NCBI GenBank assembly: GCA_034925865.1
Contig: JAYFRN010000027.1
Coordinates: 1 to 64,000 of the forward strand
From: Oscillospiraceae bacterium
GTDB lineage: Bacteria > Bacillota > Clostridia > Oscillospirales > SIG627
Length of the DNA stretch: 64,000 nt
Reading direction: 5' to 3'
Shown here in pieces: positions 36,498-44,772 of this stretch. The position numbers and the translations under genes are program-made. Within the stretch, counting starts at the first letter, position 1. Each line of letters begins with the position of its first letter. Below the pieces are notes generated by a model. That model was not told the origin of the DNA, made no database searches, and saw only the letters and a program-made list of their open reading frames with translations.

Positions 36498-37088
36498 ATG
36501 GAAGAAAATGACAAATCATTGAAGGATATAATAAGGCTCGGCTTTCTCGATCCCGTCAATAGCAGCTTTTCAATGTCAGAAAACGGATTTCTGATGCTCT
36601 GCAGAAAACCCACGGAAAAGCCGGAAACCGAAACTGTATCCGAATCAGGCTCAGAGCCTAAAGCGGATGTCAAAAGCAATGAAAGCACAGAGGAAAGAGT
36701 GATCCTTCACCGCGCATTCCCTTTTGACAAGCCTGACGAATATATATCCGTGCTCAATGAAAAGCAGGAGGAAATCGGATTGATAAAATCATTGGGCGAT
36801 TTTAACGCAGAAACACAGGCGGTTCTCCACGCCGAGCTTGATAAAAAATACTTTGTATTTTTTATCAATTCAATCGAATCCGTCAAGGAGAGATTCGGAT
36901 ATTCATATTGGATATGTGAGAGCGATTGCGGGAAAATCCGTTTTACGCTCAGAGACACCTTCAGAAGCATAGTGAAGATCACTCCAGACAGGATCTTCAT
37001 GCAGGATGTCGACGGCTGCAGATATGAAATAAAAAGCCTTGCAGCTCTTGACGCAAAAAGCTTTCATAAAATAGAGCTGTATATCTGA
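36498..37088 (+). CDS. DUF1854 family protein
   Basis: 196 residues. The C-terminal 130 residues match DUF1854: VILHRAFPFDKPDEYISVLNEK in two parts, EIGLIKSLGDFN, ELDKKYFVFFINSIESVKERFGYSYW, then FTLRD and a final DVDGCRYEIKSLAALDAKS. The N-terminal 65 residues are a variable Glu/Ser-rich stretch. No catalytic motif is known for the family; it is found with this type of ABC transporter pair. GAAAGGAG precedes the ATG, 18 bp after the first ABC gene; the second follows 13 bp later. Confidence 0.8.
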   Translation: MEENDKSLKDIIRLGFLDPVNSSFSMSENGFLMLCRKPTEKPETETVSESGSEPKADVKSNESTEERVILHRAFPFDKPDEYISVLNEKQEEIGLIKSLGDFNAETQAVLHAELDKKYFVFFINSIESVKERFGYSYWICESDCGKIRFTLRDTFRSIVKITPDRIFMQDVDGCRYEIKSLAALDAKSFHKIELYI

Positions 37089-37101
37089 CAGTCGGAGGAA
37101 C

Positions 37102-39372
37102 ATGAAGAAACCAAACAAAGCAGCCGTACATCACGGAAAGGGAAAGCCGCGTGAATCGGCGATGGACGTCCTTTCCCTTGAGGAACGCGCGGCACAGCTA
37201 ATTGAGATAAAATTCAAAGCAAAATGCGCCTTCGTTCTCGCCACAGATTTAAACCATGAAAACGAGATTGGCCCCGGTTGTTTCTGTGTATGCGAAAACG
37301 CTTTATACACTGTTCGAGATGATCCGGCAGGAGGATATGAAGTAACCGAAATCGCAAAACAGCCGTTGTCCGATGTGAAATTCAATCCTTATGTCGGCTA
37401 TATCGCAATAGAATGTAAAAAAGAAGGAAAGCCTTACGAGCTTTGCCGTTCTACATACCGCTGTAAACTCGCTTTTTCCGAAGCGGCAAAATGGATGAGA
37501 ATCTATTTAGCAGGCGAAATACCGTTTTCACAAATTAAGTATAAAAAGCGCCGAAGCACGTGTCCGAAATGCGGAATGCCCTACGTAGGTGAAAGTGAAG
37601 TATGTTATGACTGCACGGACAAAAAGGCAACCGTTAAACAACTTTTCAAAGTCGCGAAGCCTCAGCTTCCTCTTTTCGCAGTTTCAATATTTTTATTCAT
37701 TATAACTACCCTTCTCGGTGTTGTCATACCCAATATCCAGCGTGTGGGAATCGACGATTACATAAAGAGCCCTTCTCCTGAAACCGTTACTTTTTCCTCG
37801 CTGCTGTTGGTGGTGCTTTCAATTGCCGGGATAGCATTGCTTATTCAGTTATTATCAATTCTGAGAAACAATCTGCTTGCCACAGTCGGCAATAAAACGG
37901 TAATCACGCTGCGCAGCATGCTTTATCAGAAAATACAGTTGATGTCGGTGGCGAGTATTTCACGACGTTCCGCAGGAGAATTGATAAACAGAGTAACCGG
38001 AGACACGCAGCAGATAAGCGATTTCATGACGTGGAATCTGCCGAGCATTATCGAACAGACTCTCATGTTTGTAGTCGTCGGTGTTGCCATGTTTATTTAC
38101 AACGCTCCACTTGCCCTGCTCATACTTATTCCTGTTCCTCTTGTTGTGCTGATGTTTAAATCAATATGGCATTATGCTCACAGAGTGTATCATCGCCAAT
38201 GGATAGCCGACGCCAACGCGAGTACTGTTCTCCATGATATATTTCAAGGAGTACGCGTCGTTAAGGTGTTCGGGACCGAACAGCGCGAGATCGAAAAATA
38301 TAATACTTCCATAAAAACTGTCGCGGACATTCAAATCAAAAACGAAACTATATGGAACACGATAATGCCATATGCAAATTTCTTGCTCGGCGCAGGCAGC
38401 TTTATCGTACTGTATTATGTCGGCGGCAGAATTCTGGCCGGCGAAATGACTCTCGGCGAGATGCAGATGTTTTCGTATTACACAGGCATTTTATACGGTC
38501 CTCTTCGCTGGGCAGCGCATCTCCCGAGAATGATCCAACAGGCGCTTACTTCAATTTCAAAGGTTTTCGAGATAATCAATGAAGAAACGGATGTAAAGGA
38601 TACTGTCAAGCCGGTTGATTTGAAAATACGCGGCGAGGTAGAATTTGATAACGCTTCCTTCGGATATACCGAAGTAGAGGATGTTCTAAAAAACATAACC
38701 CTGAGTATCAAGCCCGGCGAAATGCTCGGAATTGTCGGAAAATCCGGCGTGGGTAAAAGCACACTGATCAATCTCGTCATGCGTCTCTACGATGTCAGAA
38801 GCGGATGCGTTAAAATCGACGGCGTGGATATACGCGATATATCCCAAAGCTCGCTCAGAAGCCAGATCGGTGTCGTACTGCAGGAGACGTTTCTTTTTAC
38901 CGGATCGGTTTATGACAATATTGCATATGCAAAACCCGATGCGACACACGAAGAGGTCATTTCCGCCTCAAAGCTTGCCAATGCGCACAATTTCATAATG
39001 AAGCTGCCAGATTCATACAATACCTATGTCGGGGAAAAAGGGTATACTCTGTCAGGCGGCGAACGGCAGCGCATAGCCATTGCGCGCGCCGTTCTCCATA
39101 ATCCAAAGATACTGATACTTGATGAAGCCACAAGCGCGCTCGACACAGAGACAGAAAAAATGATCCAGGACTCTCTTGCCGAGCTTACTAAAAACAGAAC
39201 TACGCTTGCCATAGCGCACAGGCTGTCAACTTTGCGCAACGCAACAAAGCTCGTCGTACTTGACGAGGGACGCGTCGCCGAATTCGGCACGCATGAAGAG
39301 CTGATGCATAAAAACGGCATTTACTACAACCTTGTTATGGCCCAGAGGCAAATGAACAAGCTCTCGAAGTGA
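37102..39372 (+). CDS. ABC exporter with zinc ribbon, second subunit
   Basis: 756 residues, same plan as the first ABC protein of the operon: soluble N-terminal domain (residues 1-145), zinc ribbon CPKCGMPYVGESEVCYDC, six membrane spans (first near FAVSIFLFIITTLLGVVIP) and a nucleotide-binding domain with GKSGVGKST, LSGGERQRIAIARA, LILDEATSALD and the AHRLST H-loop. The N-terminal domain includes a LATDLNHENEIGPG region that parallels that of the partner. The two ABC proteins probably form a heterodimeric exporter. Followed by a strong terminator. Confidence 0.86.
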   Translation: MKKPNKAAVHHGKGKPRESAMDVLSLEERAAQLIEIKFKAKCAFVLATDLNHENEIGPGCFCVCENALYTVRDDPAGGYEVTEIAKQPLSDVKFNPYVGYIAIECKKEGKPYELCRSTYRCKLAFSEAAKWMRIYLAGEIPFSQIKYKKRRSTCPKCGMPYVGESEVCYDCTDKKATVKQLFKVAKPQLPLFAVSIFLFIITTLLGVVIPNIQRVGIDDYIKSPSPETVTFSSLLLVVLSIAGIALLIQLLSILRNNLLATVGNKTVITLRSMLYQKIQLMSVASISRRSAGELINRVTGDTQQISDFMTWNLPSIIEQTLMFVVVGVAMFIYNAPLALLILIPVPLVVLMFKSIWHYAHRVYHRQWIADANASTVLHDIFQGVRVVKVFGTEQREIEKYNTSIKTVADIQIKNETIWNTIMPYANFLLGAGSFIVLYYVGGRILAGEMTLGEMQMFSYYTGILYGPLRWAAHLPRMIQQALTSISKVFEIINEETDVKDTVKPVDLKIRGEVEFDNASFGYTEVEDVLKNITLSIKPGEMLGIVGKSGVGKSTLINLVMRLYDVRSGCVKIDGVDIRDISQSSLRSQIGVVLQETFLFTGSVYDNIAYAKPDATHEEVISASKLANAHNFIMKLPDSYNTYVGEKGYTLSGGERQRIAIARAVLHNPKILILDEATSALDTETEKMIQDSLAELTKNRTTLAIAHRLSTLRNATKLVVLDEGRVAEFGTHEELMHKNGIYYNLVMAQRQMNKLSK

Positions 39373-39440
39373 CAAGATGTCTTCTGAACAATCAAAAACA
39401 CATATGGCTGTAAGGAATATACGTAAAACATAATTGTTCA

Positions 39441-39484
39441 GAAGGGGCTGCAGCAAAACGAAATTTTTGCTACAGCCCCTTTTT
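39441..39484 (+). terminator. terminator of the ABC transporter operon
   Basis: AGGGGCTG-C-AGCAAAA (39443-39458) pairs with TTTTGCT-A-CAGCCCCT (39465-39480), one mismatch, followed by TTTT. Located 70 bp after the last stop codon. Confidence 0.88.
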
Positions 39485-39754
39485 AATATTATAAATGGTA
39501 CGAATAAGGCGTAAAAAAAACGATTATTCACATTTGCAATCAAAAAAACACATATTTTAAAACATAACTCAAAACGAGATTACTCCATTCGGTGTGTATT
39601 CATTTTATTTATCTTTTATAAGGACGCGTATCTTCTTTACTTAAAGTGTATGCCAAATAAACCCGCATGGCATAAACCGCGCGGGTTTTAATACGGGACC
39701 TATCTCTCTTACAGAGCAAGGAATAATTACCGCATTAATATTCTACATTAAATA
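39485..39754. other. intergenic region between convergent operons
   Basis: About 270 bp with no gene that I can support. It holds the terminator of the leftward lipoprotein pair (39657-39691) and otherwise AT-rich sequence. Confidence 0.5.
39657..39691 (-). terminator. terminator after the lipoprotein pair
   Basis: AAACCCGC (39659-39666) pairs with GCGGGTTT (39681-39688), with inner GG/CC pairing. The T-rich side is found on both strands, so it may act in both directions. Confidence 0.55.
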
Positions 39755-40312
39755 TTAATCAGCTTCTGTAAAAGTTATATGCTCCAGAATATAAGAATAA
39801 TCAGAGCTCAAGCTGTCAAATGTGTCAGCGAGATCTCCTAAAGTAATAGCAGTGACTTTGTTGTTAAGCAAGAAATAAACATATATATATTTCATCTCAA
39901 AGCTGCCGGCCTTGCAGGTGAACGATGTTTTGACAGCGTCTTTCCCGCCTATCTTTATGTACTCGTTTTCGCCGACTTTTTCAAAACCGGTAAACGTATT
40001 CCTGAATATTTCATTGGCTTCATCAACAATTCCGTCAAGAGTTTTTTTGCTGAAGGATTCTTCTTTTATTATTAGGCTTGCGGTATTTTTCATATACTGA
40101 TGCTCCAGAACGGAGCCTTCAAGCTTATTCCAGCCTTCCGGCAGGGAAACAGCGATTTTTAAATTTGAATCTTCATTGCCGCTTGCAACGTCTCCGCCTG
40201 TTATCTGATCAGTGGGGTTTTCCTCTGTTTTTGCTTTCTCGCAGGAAAAAAAAGCACAGAAAATAATCAAAACAGATACTATAATTAAAAATGTTCTTTT
40301 CACTGATTTCAC
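39755..40312 (-). CDS. putative lipoprotein
   Basis: 185 residues with a lipoprotein signal peptide: positive start MKSVKRTFL, hydrophobic core and lipobox FFSC followed by an acidic linker (KAKTEENPTDQ). The mature part has LPEGWNKLEGSV and a long alternating pattern ending in the YSYILEHITF segment, reminiscent of small extracytoplasmic beta-rich proteins, but I recognise no family. It lies 12 bp after another lipoprotein gene, probably in one operon. Confidence 0.65.
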   Translation of the reverse strand: MKSVKRTFLIIVSVLIIFCAFFSCEKAKTEENPTDQITGGDVASGNEDSNLKIAVSLPEGWNKLEGSVLEHQYMKNTASLIIKEESFSKKTLDGIVDEANEIFRNTFTGFEKVGENEYIKIGGKDAVKTSFTCKAGSFEMKYIYVYFLLNNKVTAITLGDLADTFDSLSSDYSYILEHITFTEAD

Positions 40313-40324
40313 CTCTTATATAAT

Positions 40325-41104
40325 TTAATCGTCGCATTGGGGAAGAACGACGTTTGCAAGACTGAATTCGGTGCAGACATAATCGAATCCGCCGCGTTCT
40401 CCGTTTGCAGATGCCTCCACCGAATACTTAAGACATACTCCTGTGTCTTTATCTATATAGAATTCTATAGTCGATGAAACTCCCCAGTCGGCGGCATTAA
40501 GAACATATTTATCGCATGTGCGTCCGCATACTGTATCGGTGCCTTTACTTGAAAGATCATCCTCATAGTCCTGATAATACGACATAAACGAAAATACAGC
40601 TTCCGCGGAGTTTTTTACTTCATCTTCAGTTAAAGTAATACCCTCTAATTTCGAGAATTTGCCGGTTTCTTCGTCCTTTGTGCACAACACATAACCGTCA
40701 CCTTCCTTCAGATACATGAATTCGCCTCCGTCATTCAGCTCATAATAGTATCCGGTTTCATTCTTCTTTATAGAAACAACGGCTGTGCCTGTTTCTTCAT
40801 TGTTTTCATAATATGTAAAATTGTATGTTACGGAATAATCGCTTCCGAGATGATCGGATATATATTCGTTATTGTAAGCAAATTCGCTATCTTCGTCGTT
40901 TTCGCCATTCTGGAGTGTATCTTCTTCACCATCCTGATATGTAGCTTCTCCGTTATCCTGATGCGTGTTTTCATTGGTTAAAACGCCATTTTGATCATCA
41001 TTGTCTTTTGTCTTTCCGCCTCCGAAATCAATTTTGAGAGCAGAGCATCCGGCAAACATTAAAACTATAGTAATGCAAAGTAAAGCAGCAAGCAATTTTT
41101 TCAT
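40325..41104 (-). CDS. putative lipoprotein with acidic repeat linker
   Basis: 259 residues. Signal peptide with lipobox FAGC, then a low-complexity linker with near repeats (DNGEATYQDGEEDTLQNGE), and a mature domain of about 170 residues (YSVTYNFTYYENNEETGTAV, GDGYVLCTKDEE, TDTVCGRTCDKYVL). The domain resembles extracytoplasmic lipid- or ligand-binding lipoproteins in general character only. Two cysteines (VCGRTCDKY) could form a disulfide. First gene of a two-lipoprotein unit with its own promoter. Confidence 0.65.
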   Translation of the reverse strand: MKKLLAALLCITIVLMFAGCSALKIDFGGGKTKDNDDQNGVLTNENTHQDNGEATYQDGEEDTLQNGENDEDSEFAYNNEYISDHLGSDYSVTYNFTYYENNEETGTAVVSIKKNETGYYYELNDGGEFMYLKEGDGYVLCTKDEETGKFSKLEGITLTEDEVKNSAEAVFSFMSYYQDYEDDLSSKGTDTVCGRTCDKYVLNAADWGVSSTIEFYIDKDTGVCLKYSVEASANGERGGFDYVCTEFSLANVVLPQCDD

Positions 41105-41468
41105 GTGTGTTCTCCTAAAATATAGTTATATCACGCGCTGATTATAAGACATTCAAACTGCTTTTTCAATTCAATAATTATAATGAGCCGTTCAAATCGC
41201 ATAATTAGAACTAATGATATGTGTGTTCAGAGCGGCTTTTTGGCCTGATCGGTAGACTTCTACAGTTCTGTGGGTACAGCAACATAGGACGCCCAAAAAC
41301 ATGCCATAAAATATATGCTGTATCATTCGCCGCCCGAAACAATGGTTTAATATTACGATGAATGCGGCTTCTTATTAGATAAAATGTTATACAAGAGAGA
41401 AAAGCCCATATACCAGAGCTTTTCTCTTATAAAGCTGTAATTAATAAATCATTTTTTAATAAGCCGTT
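41105..41468. other. intergenic region with promoter and repeat E
   Basis: Holds the lipoprotein promoter (41141-41169) and repeat copy E (41385-41472). The stretch 41215-41330 has more balanced composition than its surroundings (GGCTTTTTGGCCTGATCGG, ACGCCCAAAAACATGCC) and may be decayed coding DNA, but no family is recognisable. Confidence 0.4.
41141..41169 (-). promoter_or_regulatory. promoter of the lipoprotein pair
   Basis: Minus strand TTGAAA (41169-41164), 17 bp spacer, perfect TATAAT (41146-41141), 37 bp ahead of the ATG. Confidence 0.75.
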
Positions 41469-41472
41469 TTAA
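41385..41472. repeat. palindromic intergenic repeat, copy E
   Basis: Core GAGAGAAAAGCCCATATACC then AGAGCTTTTCTCTTATAAAG, right arm TTTTTTAATAAGCCGTTTTA. Its right end runs into the stop codon (41469-41471) of the LysM-CAP gene, so the element abuts or forms the very end of that gene. Confidence 0.8.
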
Positions 41473-42080
41473 CCGATGAACATTTGTGTCCAGTAAGATC
41501 CATCCGCAACATATCCGACACCTATCTCAGTAAACGAAGCGTTCAGAATATTCGCACGGTGTCCGCTCGAATTCATCCAGCCGTCAACCACGGCTTGAGG
41601 TGTTTTATATCCCTGAGCGATATTTTCTCCGGCTGTCCTGAATGAAATTCCGAAGTTCCTGATCATATCGAAAGGAGATCCGTAAGTCGGGCTTGTGTGT
41701 GAAAAATACTTTTTATCGTGCATATCCTGAGATTTATACCTCGCGACTCTTGACAGCTGCCAGTTTGCGGTCAGCTTTGCCAAGCCGTTTTTAACGCGTA
41801 TCTGATTTACAAGATCGATCACCTGCTGTTCATATGATGTCGTCTGGGTGTTTGTCAGCGGCACATATACCTTGTCGCCGGGGTATATCAGATTAGGATT
41901 TTTAAACTGCGGGTTTGCTGATATGATCTCGCTTAATCCGACTTGATATCTCACAGATATTTTCCAAAGGCTGTCACCGCGAACTACCGTATACGTTACG
42001 GTTTCGGCGCCCACACAGAAAACGGTTGTGAATGAAGCCAGTATGAGAAAGACCGCAAATAATATTAATTTCTTCTTCAT
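41469..42080 (-). CDS. secreted LysM-CAP (SCP/YkwD) domain protein
   Basis: 203 residues. A signal peptide (MKKKLILFAVFLILASFTTVFC) is followed by one LysM peptidoglycan-binding domain (YTVVRGDSLWKISVRYQVGL to GDKVYVPL) and a CAP domain (VIDLVNQIRVKNGLAKL, SHTSPTYGSPFDMIRNFGI, AGENIAQGY, WMNSSGHRANILN, IGVGY). The CAP His/Glu positions are kept (the His in FSHTSP, GEN, SGHR). This layout is common in Clostridia and, as in SafA/YkwD-type proteins, often linked to the cell wall or spore surface; the role here is inferred only. Confidence 0.88.
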   Translation of the reverse strand: MKKKLILFAVFLILASFTTVFCVGAETVTYTVVRGDSLWKISVRYQVGLSEIISANPQFKNPNLIYPGDKVYVPLTNTQTTSYEQQVIDLVNQIRVKNGLAKLTANWQLSRVARYKSQDMHDKKYFSHTSPTYGSPFDMIRNFGISFRTAGENIAQGYKTPQAVVDGWMNSSGHRANILNASFTEIGVGYVADGSYWTQMFIG

Positions 42081-42187
42081 TTATATAAGTCATGCCTTTC
42101 CGCCGAACCGCATACTTTTTGACGGTTTCGGCTTGAAAAAAATGCGGTTTCAAACTTTTTTACTTTTATGGTTTATTATTAATGCGT

Positions 42188-42289
42188 TATTGTTAAACAG
42201 TAATTTGAATAATATTTTTAATAGAGAAAAGCCCATATGTATGAGCTTATTTCTCTTTAAACGGTAATTACTTTATGCCTTGTTAATAA
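42188..42289. repeat. palindromic intergenic repeat, copy F
   Basis: Core TAGAGAAAAGCCCATATGTA, then TGAGCTTATTTCTCTTTAAA, then CGGTAATTACTTTATGCC and the end TTGTTAATAA. The left end TTATTGTTAAACAG is diverged. Confidence 0.75.
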
Positions 42290-42454
42290 ATTGCGCATTA
42301 TTTATAAAAGCCTGTCATAATTATCTGCAGTAATGACGATAAATATACTCCTGTAATATTTAACAGCATTTCATAATAACGCATTTAAATACAATGAATA
42401 TCAAATCAATTAATGTAAATCGAGCGGTAATATATGCAAAGTGTTCGCAATTCA

Positions 42455-42482
42455 TTGACTTGCTTTTGAATATAAATATAAT
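42455..42482 (+). promoter_or_regulatory. promoter of the LytTR gene pair
   Basis: TTGACT (42455-42460), 16 bp spacer, TATAAT (42477-42482), 40 bp ahead of the LytTR start codon. Confidence 0.7.
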
Positions 42483-42521
42483 AATAGTATAGCGTTGATT
42501 CACTGCATCAAGGAGGATCAA

Positions 42522-42968
42522 ATGAACGTCAAATTGCTTGTGAGTTCTAAAAATTATAAAGAACTTGAGAAATATCTCAAGGAAAAAGGAATTCAAGTTG
42601 ACGATGATGCCGAATTTATATTATCGGAATCGAAAAAGGCAATTGATAGCCTAATCGGCAAAAACAACGGAATTATCTACCGTATAGAAACAGAAGATAT
42701 TATTTATATCGAAAGCTTTGGGCACGATGTCATATTACATACAAAAGATCAAAGCTTCAATCTGTCTGAAAGGCTCTATATTCTGGAAAATCTACTTGAT
42801 CCTGTAAAATTCATACGAATAAGTAATTCTGTCATTATCTCCAAGAATAAAATCGTTAAGATCACTCCGACATTCTCATCCAAATTTATCTTAACTCTTG
42901 CAGACGGGAGCAATGTTGATGTCACGCGCAGTTATTACTGCTTTTTTAAAGAACATATCGGTATATAA
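42522..42968 (+). CDS. LytTR family DNA-binding regulator
   Basis: 148 residues from ATG 42522 with AAGGAGGATC just upstream. The C-terminal 100 residues are a LytTR domain (IIYRIETEDIIYIESFGHDVILHT, LENLLDPVKFIRISNSVIISKNKI, FILTLADGSNVDVTRSYY). The N-terminal 45 residues are a short acidic region without a receiver domain. This is the stand-alone LytTR type that commonly pairs with a membrane inhibitor; the next gene, 12 bp on, encodes a membrane protein and may be that partner. Confidence 0.87.
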   Translation: MNVKLLVSSKNYKELEKYLKEKGIQVDDDAEFILSESKKAIDSLIGKNNGIIYRIETEDIIYIESFGHDVILHTKDQSFNLSERLYILENLLDPVKFIRISNSVIISKNKIVKITPTFSSKFILTLADGSNVDVTRSYYCFFKEHIGI

Positions 42969-42980
42969 GGAGTATTTATC

Positions 42981-43655
42981 ATGTCGAATATTATAACTGC
43001 CTGTTTAATATTATTCGCTGTCATCCCTGTCGCTTCTGTAATATATTACTTAATTTATAAAATTGCCATAAACAGAGCGCTTATCGGGGCAGAAAACCAC
43101 AGCCGGCGTCTGCCTTCCCCGCTTGCTTTTTTTGTCGCCGCCGTGATGATCGCCTTTTTAATATTGAGCGCTGTATTTATAATTTCAAAAATCAAAAGCG
43201 ACAATATAAATGTCAATGAAAACAAATCATATTTTAATTTCACTCAAGTGCTAAAAAACAATGAGGATAATTACGGAAATATTTATTCGGTAGATTACAA
43301 CATCGGATATGACAAAAAAACTGAGAAATCAGGAGATATTACCTTCACATATTTTATAAGCAAATCTCCATATGATACTTATCATCCGACATTTATTGTT
43401 TTTGCCGAATACAATGGGGACAAAAATATACATCACAGCGGACTGAACGGGACATTTTATAATGTAGACAATAAATTGATCGGCGGTTATGGTTGTTCCG
43501 GAGGAAATGGCGACAATTTAATCTGCATTATCGGAGATGCAACCGACGATTGTATTTTTGAATTCACCGCGGCTTTTTCTGCTACTAATAAAAAGGAGGA
43601 AAATCTGAAGGATGCTGATGTCTGTGAAACATTGCGGTTCTGTATCGGTAATTAG
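42981..43655 (+). CDS. two-TM membrane protein, possible LytTR partner
   Basis: 224 residues. Two membrane spans (IITACLILFAVIPVASVIYYL and AFFVAAVMIAFLILSAVFII, each split here around 20 residues) with a cytoplasmic Arg-rich loop, then an extracytoplasmic domain of about 150 residues that I do not recognise (YNIGYDKKTEKSGDITFTYF, GGYGCSGGNGDNLICIIGDA). Unlike the usual DUF3021 partners of LytTR proteins it has only two spans and a large outer domain. It ends in TAG, rare in this window. Cotranscribed with the LytTR gene. Confidence 0.6.
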   Translation: MSNIITACLILFAVIPVASVIYYLIYKIAINRALIGAENHSRRLPSPLAFFVAAVMIAFLILSAVFIISKIKSDNINVNENKSYFNFTQVLKNNEDNYGNIYSVDYNIGYDKKTEKSGDITFTYFISKSPYDTYHPTFIVFAEYNGDKNIHHSGLNGTFYNVDNKLIGGYGCSGGNGDNLICIIGDATDDCIFEFTAAFSATNKKEENLKDADVCETLRFCIGN

Positions 43656-43659
43656 TACT

Positions 43660-43760
43660 TTTTGTTATCTCAGCATTTAAATAACTACAGTTAAAGAGAG
43701 AAAAACCTCTGGTATATGGGCTTTTCTCTCTAATAAAACAAAGCTTATTTAACGCTACAA
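43660..43760. repeat. palindromic intergenic repeat, copy G
   Basis: TTGTTATCTCAGCATTTAAA at the left, core AAAGAGAGAAAAACCTCTGG then TATATGGGCTTTTCTCTC, and a right arm AAGCTTATTTAACGCTACAA. It starts 5 bp after the membrane protein stop codon. The rest of the gap to 43963 is AT-rich, with a short palindrome GAATTTGT/ACAAATTC at 43880-43899. Confidence 0.75.
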
Positions 43761-43963
43761 CGAACGATAGAGATTATACGGAACATTACTAACAAATCAA
43801 CTTCGTAACAAGCCAAAAATCCACGTAACCCATTGCATTAAAAAGCATTTCATTAGGAACGTGCTTTTAAGGATAAAAAGAATTTGTACATACAAATTCC
43901 TGCTTGATAATGTGTGAGACATATAATAAAATTGAACTGAATTTTATCTGCGACTTACTTAAC

Positions 43964-44587
43964 TCATTTACAATCTCCAAGTAAAATATTTTTTATATTT
44001 ATGTTTATCTCATCTTCACTAATATTCTTTGATATTAGAGGTTGTATTACTTCACGGCTTTCCCTTGTGTGCGGAAGTGTAGACGCAAGTAAATTGGCCT
44101 TTTCAGTCTTTCCACACTTTAAATATAAAAAACAGAGTATAGCACGAGATGTTGATTTTTGCTTTTCATTAACAGAAATCGGAAGGCCCTTCTCCATTAA
44201 ATCTATAGCTTCTTCAGTCTTTCCTTGTAATGCCAGTACTCCTGACAGACCAAGAATCATACCCGGTTTATTCGGATAAATTAGTAATGCATCGCGATAA
44301 ACCTGCTCTGCTGATTGATAATCACCGCTTTGCTGAAACTCATTTGCAGTTTTATGGATATTATAACGTGTTTTTTCTGCACGAATCGTATCCATACCAA
44401 CAAGTATGTCAATACTTGTTTCAAATATATTTGCCAAAGCCGGTAAAAAAGTAATGTCCGGATAGCAATCGCCTCTCTCCCACTTTGAAACGCTCTGTGG
44501 GGTAATATTGAGGTATTCAGCAACATCCTCTTGAGTTAGGTTTTTTAAAATGCGATATCTCTTTAAATTTTCAGATAAATATAACAT
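43964..44587 (-). CDS. XRE regulator with TPR-like C-terminal domain
   Basis: 207 residues. N-terminal helix-turn-helix (LSENLKRYRILKNLTQEDVAEYL, ITPQSVSKWERGDCYPD, LPALANIFETSIDILVGMD) followed by helical repeats (NEFQQSGDYQSAEQVYRDALLIYPN, LQGKTEEAIDLMEKGLPI) of TPR type. Common Clostridial regulator layout; the C-terminal part may sense a peptide or partner protein. ATG 44587 follows AAGGAG and is better placed than a start nine codons upstream. No clear target. Confidence 0.85.
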   Translation of the reverse strand: MLYLSENLKRYRILKNLTQEDVAEYLNITPQSVSKWERGDCYPDITFLPALANIFETSIDILVGMDTIRAEKTRYNIHKTANEFQQSGDYQSAEQVYRDALLIYPNKPGMILGLSGVLALQGKTEEAIDLMEKGLPISVNEKQKSTSRAILCFLYLKCGKTEKANLLASTLPHTRESREVIQPLISKNISEDEININIKNILLGDCK

Positions 44588-44618
44588 GGTAATTCTCCTT
44601 ACGGTTTTGATCACCTAT

Positions 44619-44646
44619 ATATTATCACAAACAAGTATATTTTCAA
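44619..44646 (-). promoter_or_regulatory. promoter of the XRE-TPR gene
   Basis: Minus strand TTGAAA (44646-44641), 16 bp, TAATAT (44624-44619), 31 bp ahead of the start codon. Confidence 0.55.
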
Positions 44647-44681
44647 TGACGCATCAGTTGTTATTAATTTCAACCCAATAA

Positions 44682-44723
44682 CAGAGCACGCCGAAAGACC
44701 AATACTTCTTTCGGCGTGCTCTG
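44682..44723 (-). terminator. 17 bp perfect hairpin after the sigma factor unit
   Basis: CAGAGCACGCCGAAAGA (44682-44698) pairs perfectly with TCTTTCGGCGTGCTCTG (44707-44723), 8 nt loop. It lies 50 bp past the stop of the sigma factor partner. There is no T run after it on the minus strand, so termination is likely but not certain. Confidence 0.65.
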
Positions 44724-44772
44724 ATTCGTCCTTAGGAACGCATCGCATTTGAAGTGTTTTTTTGTGCGTTAA

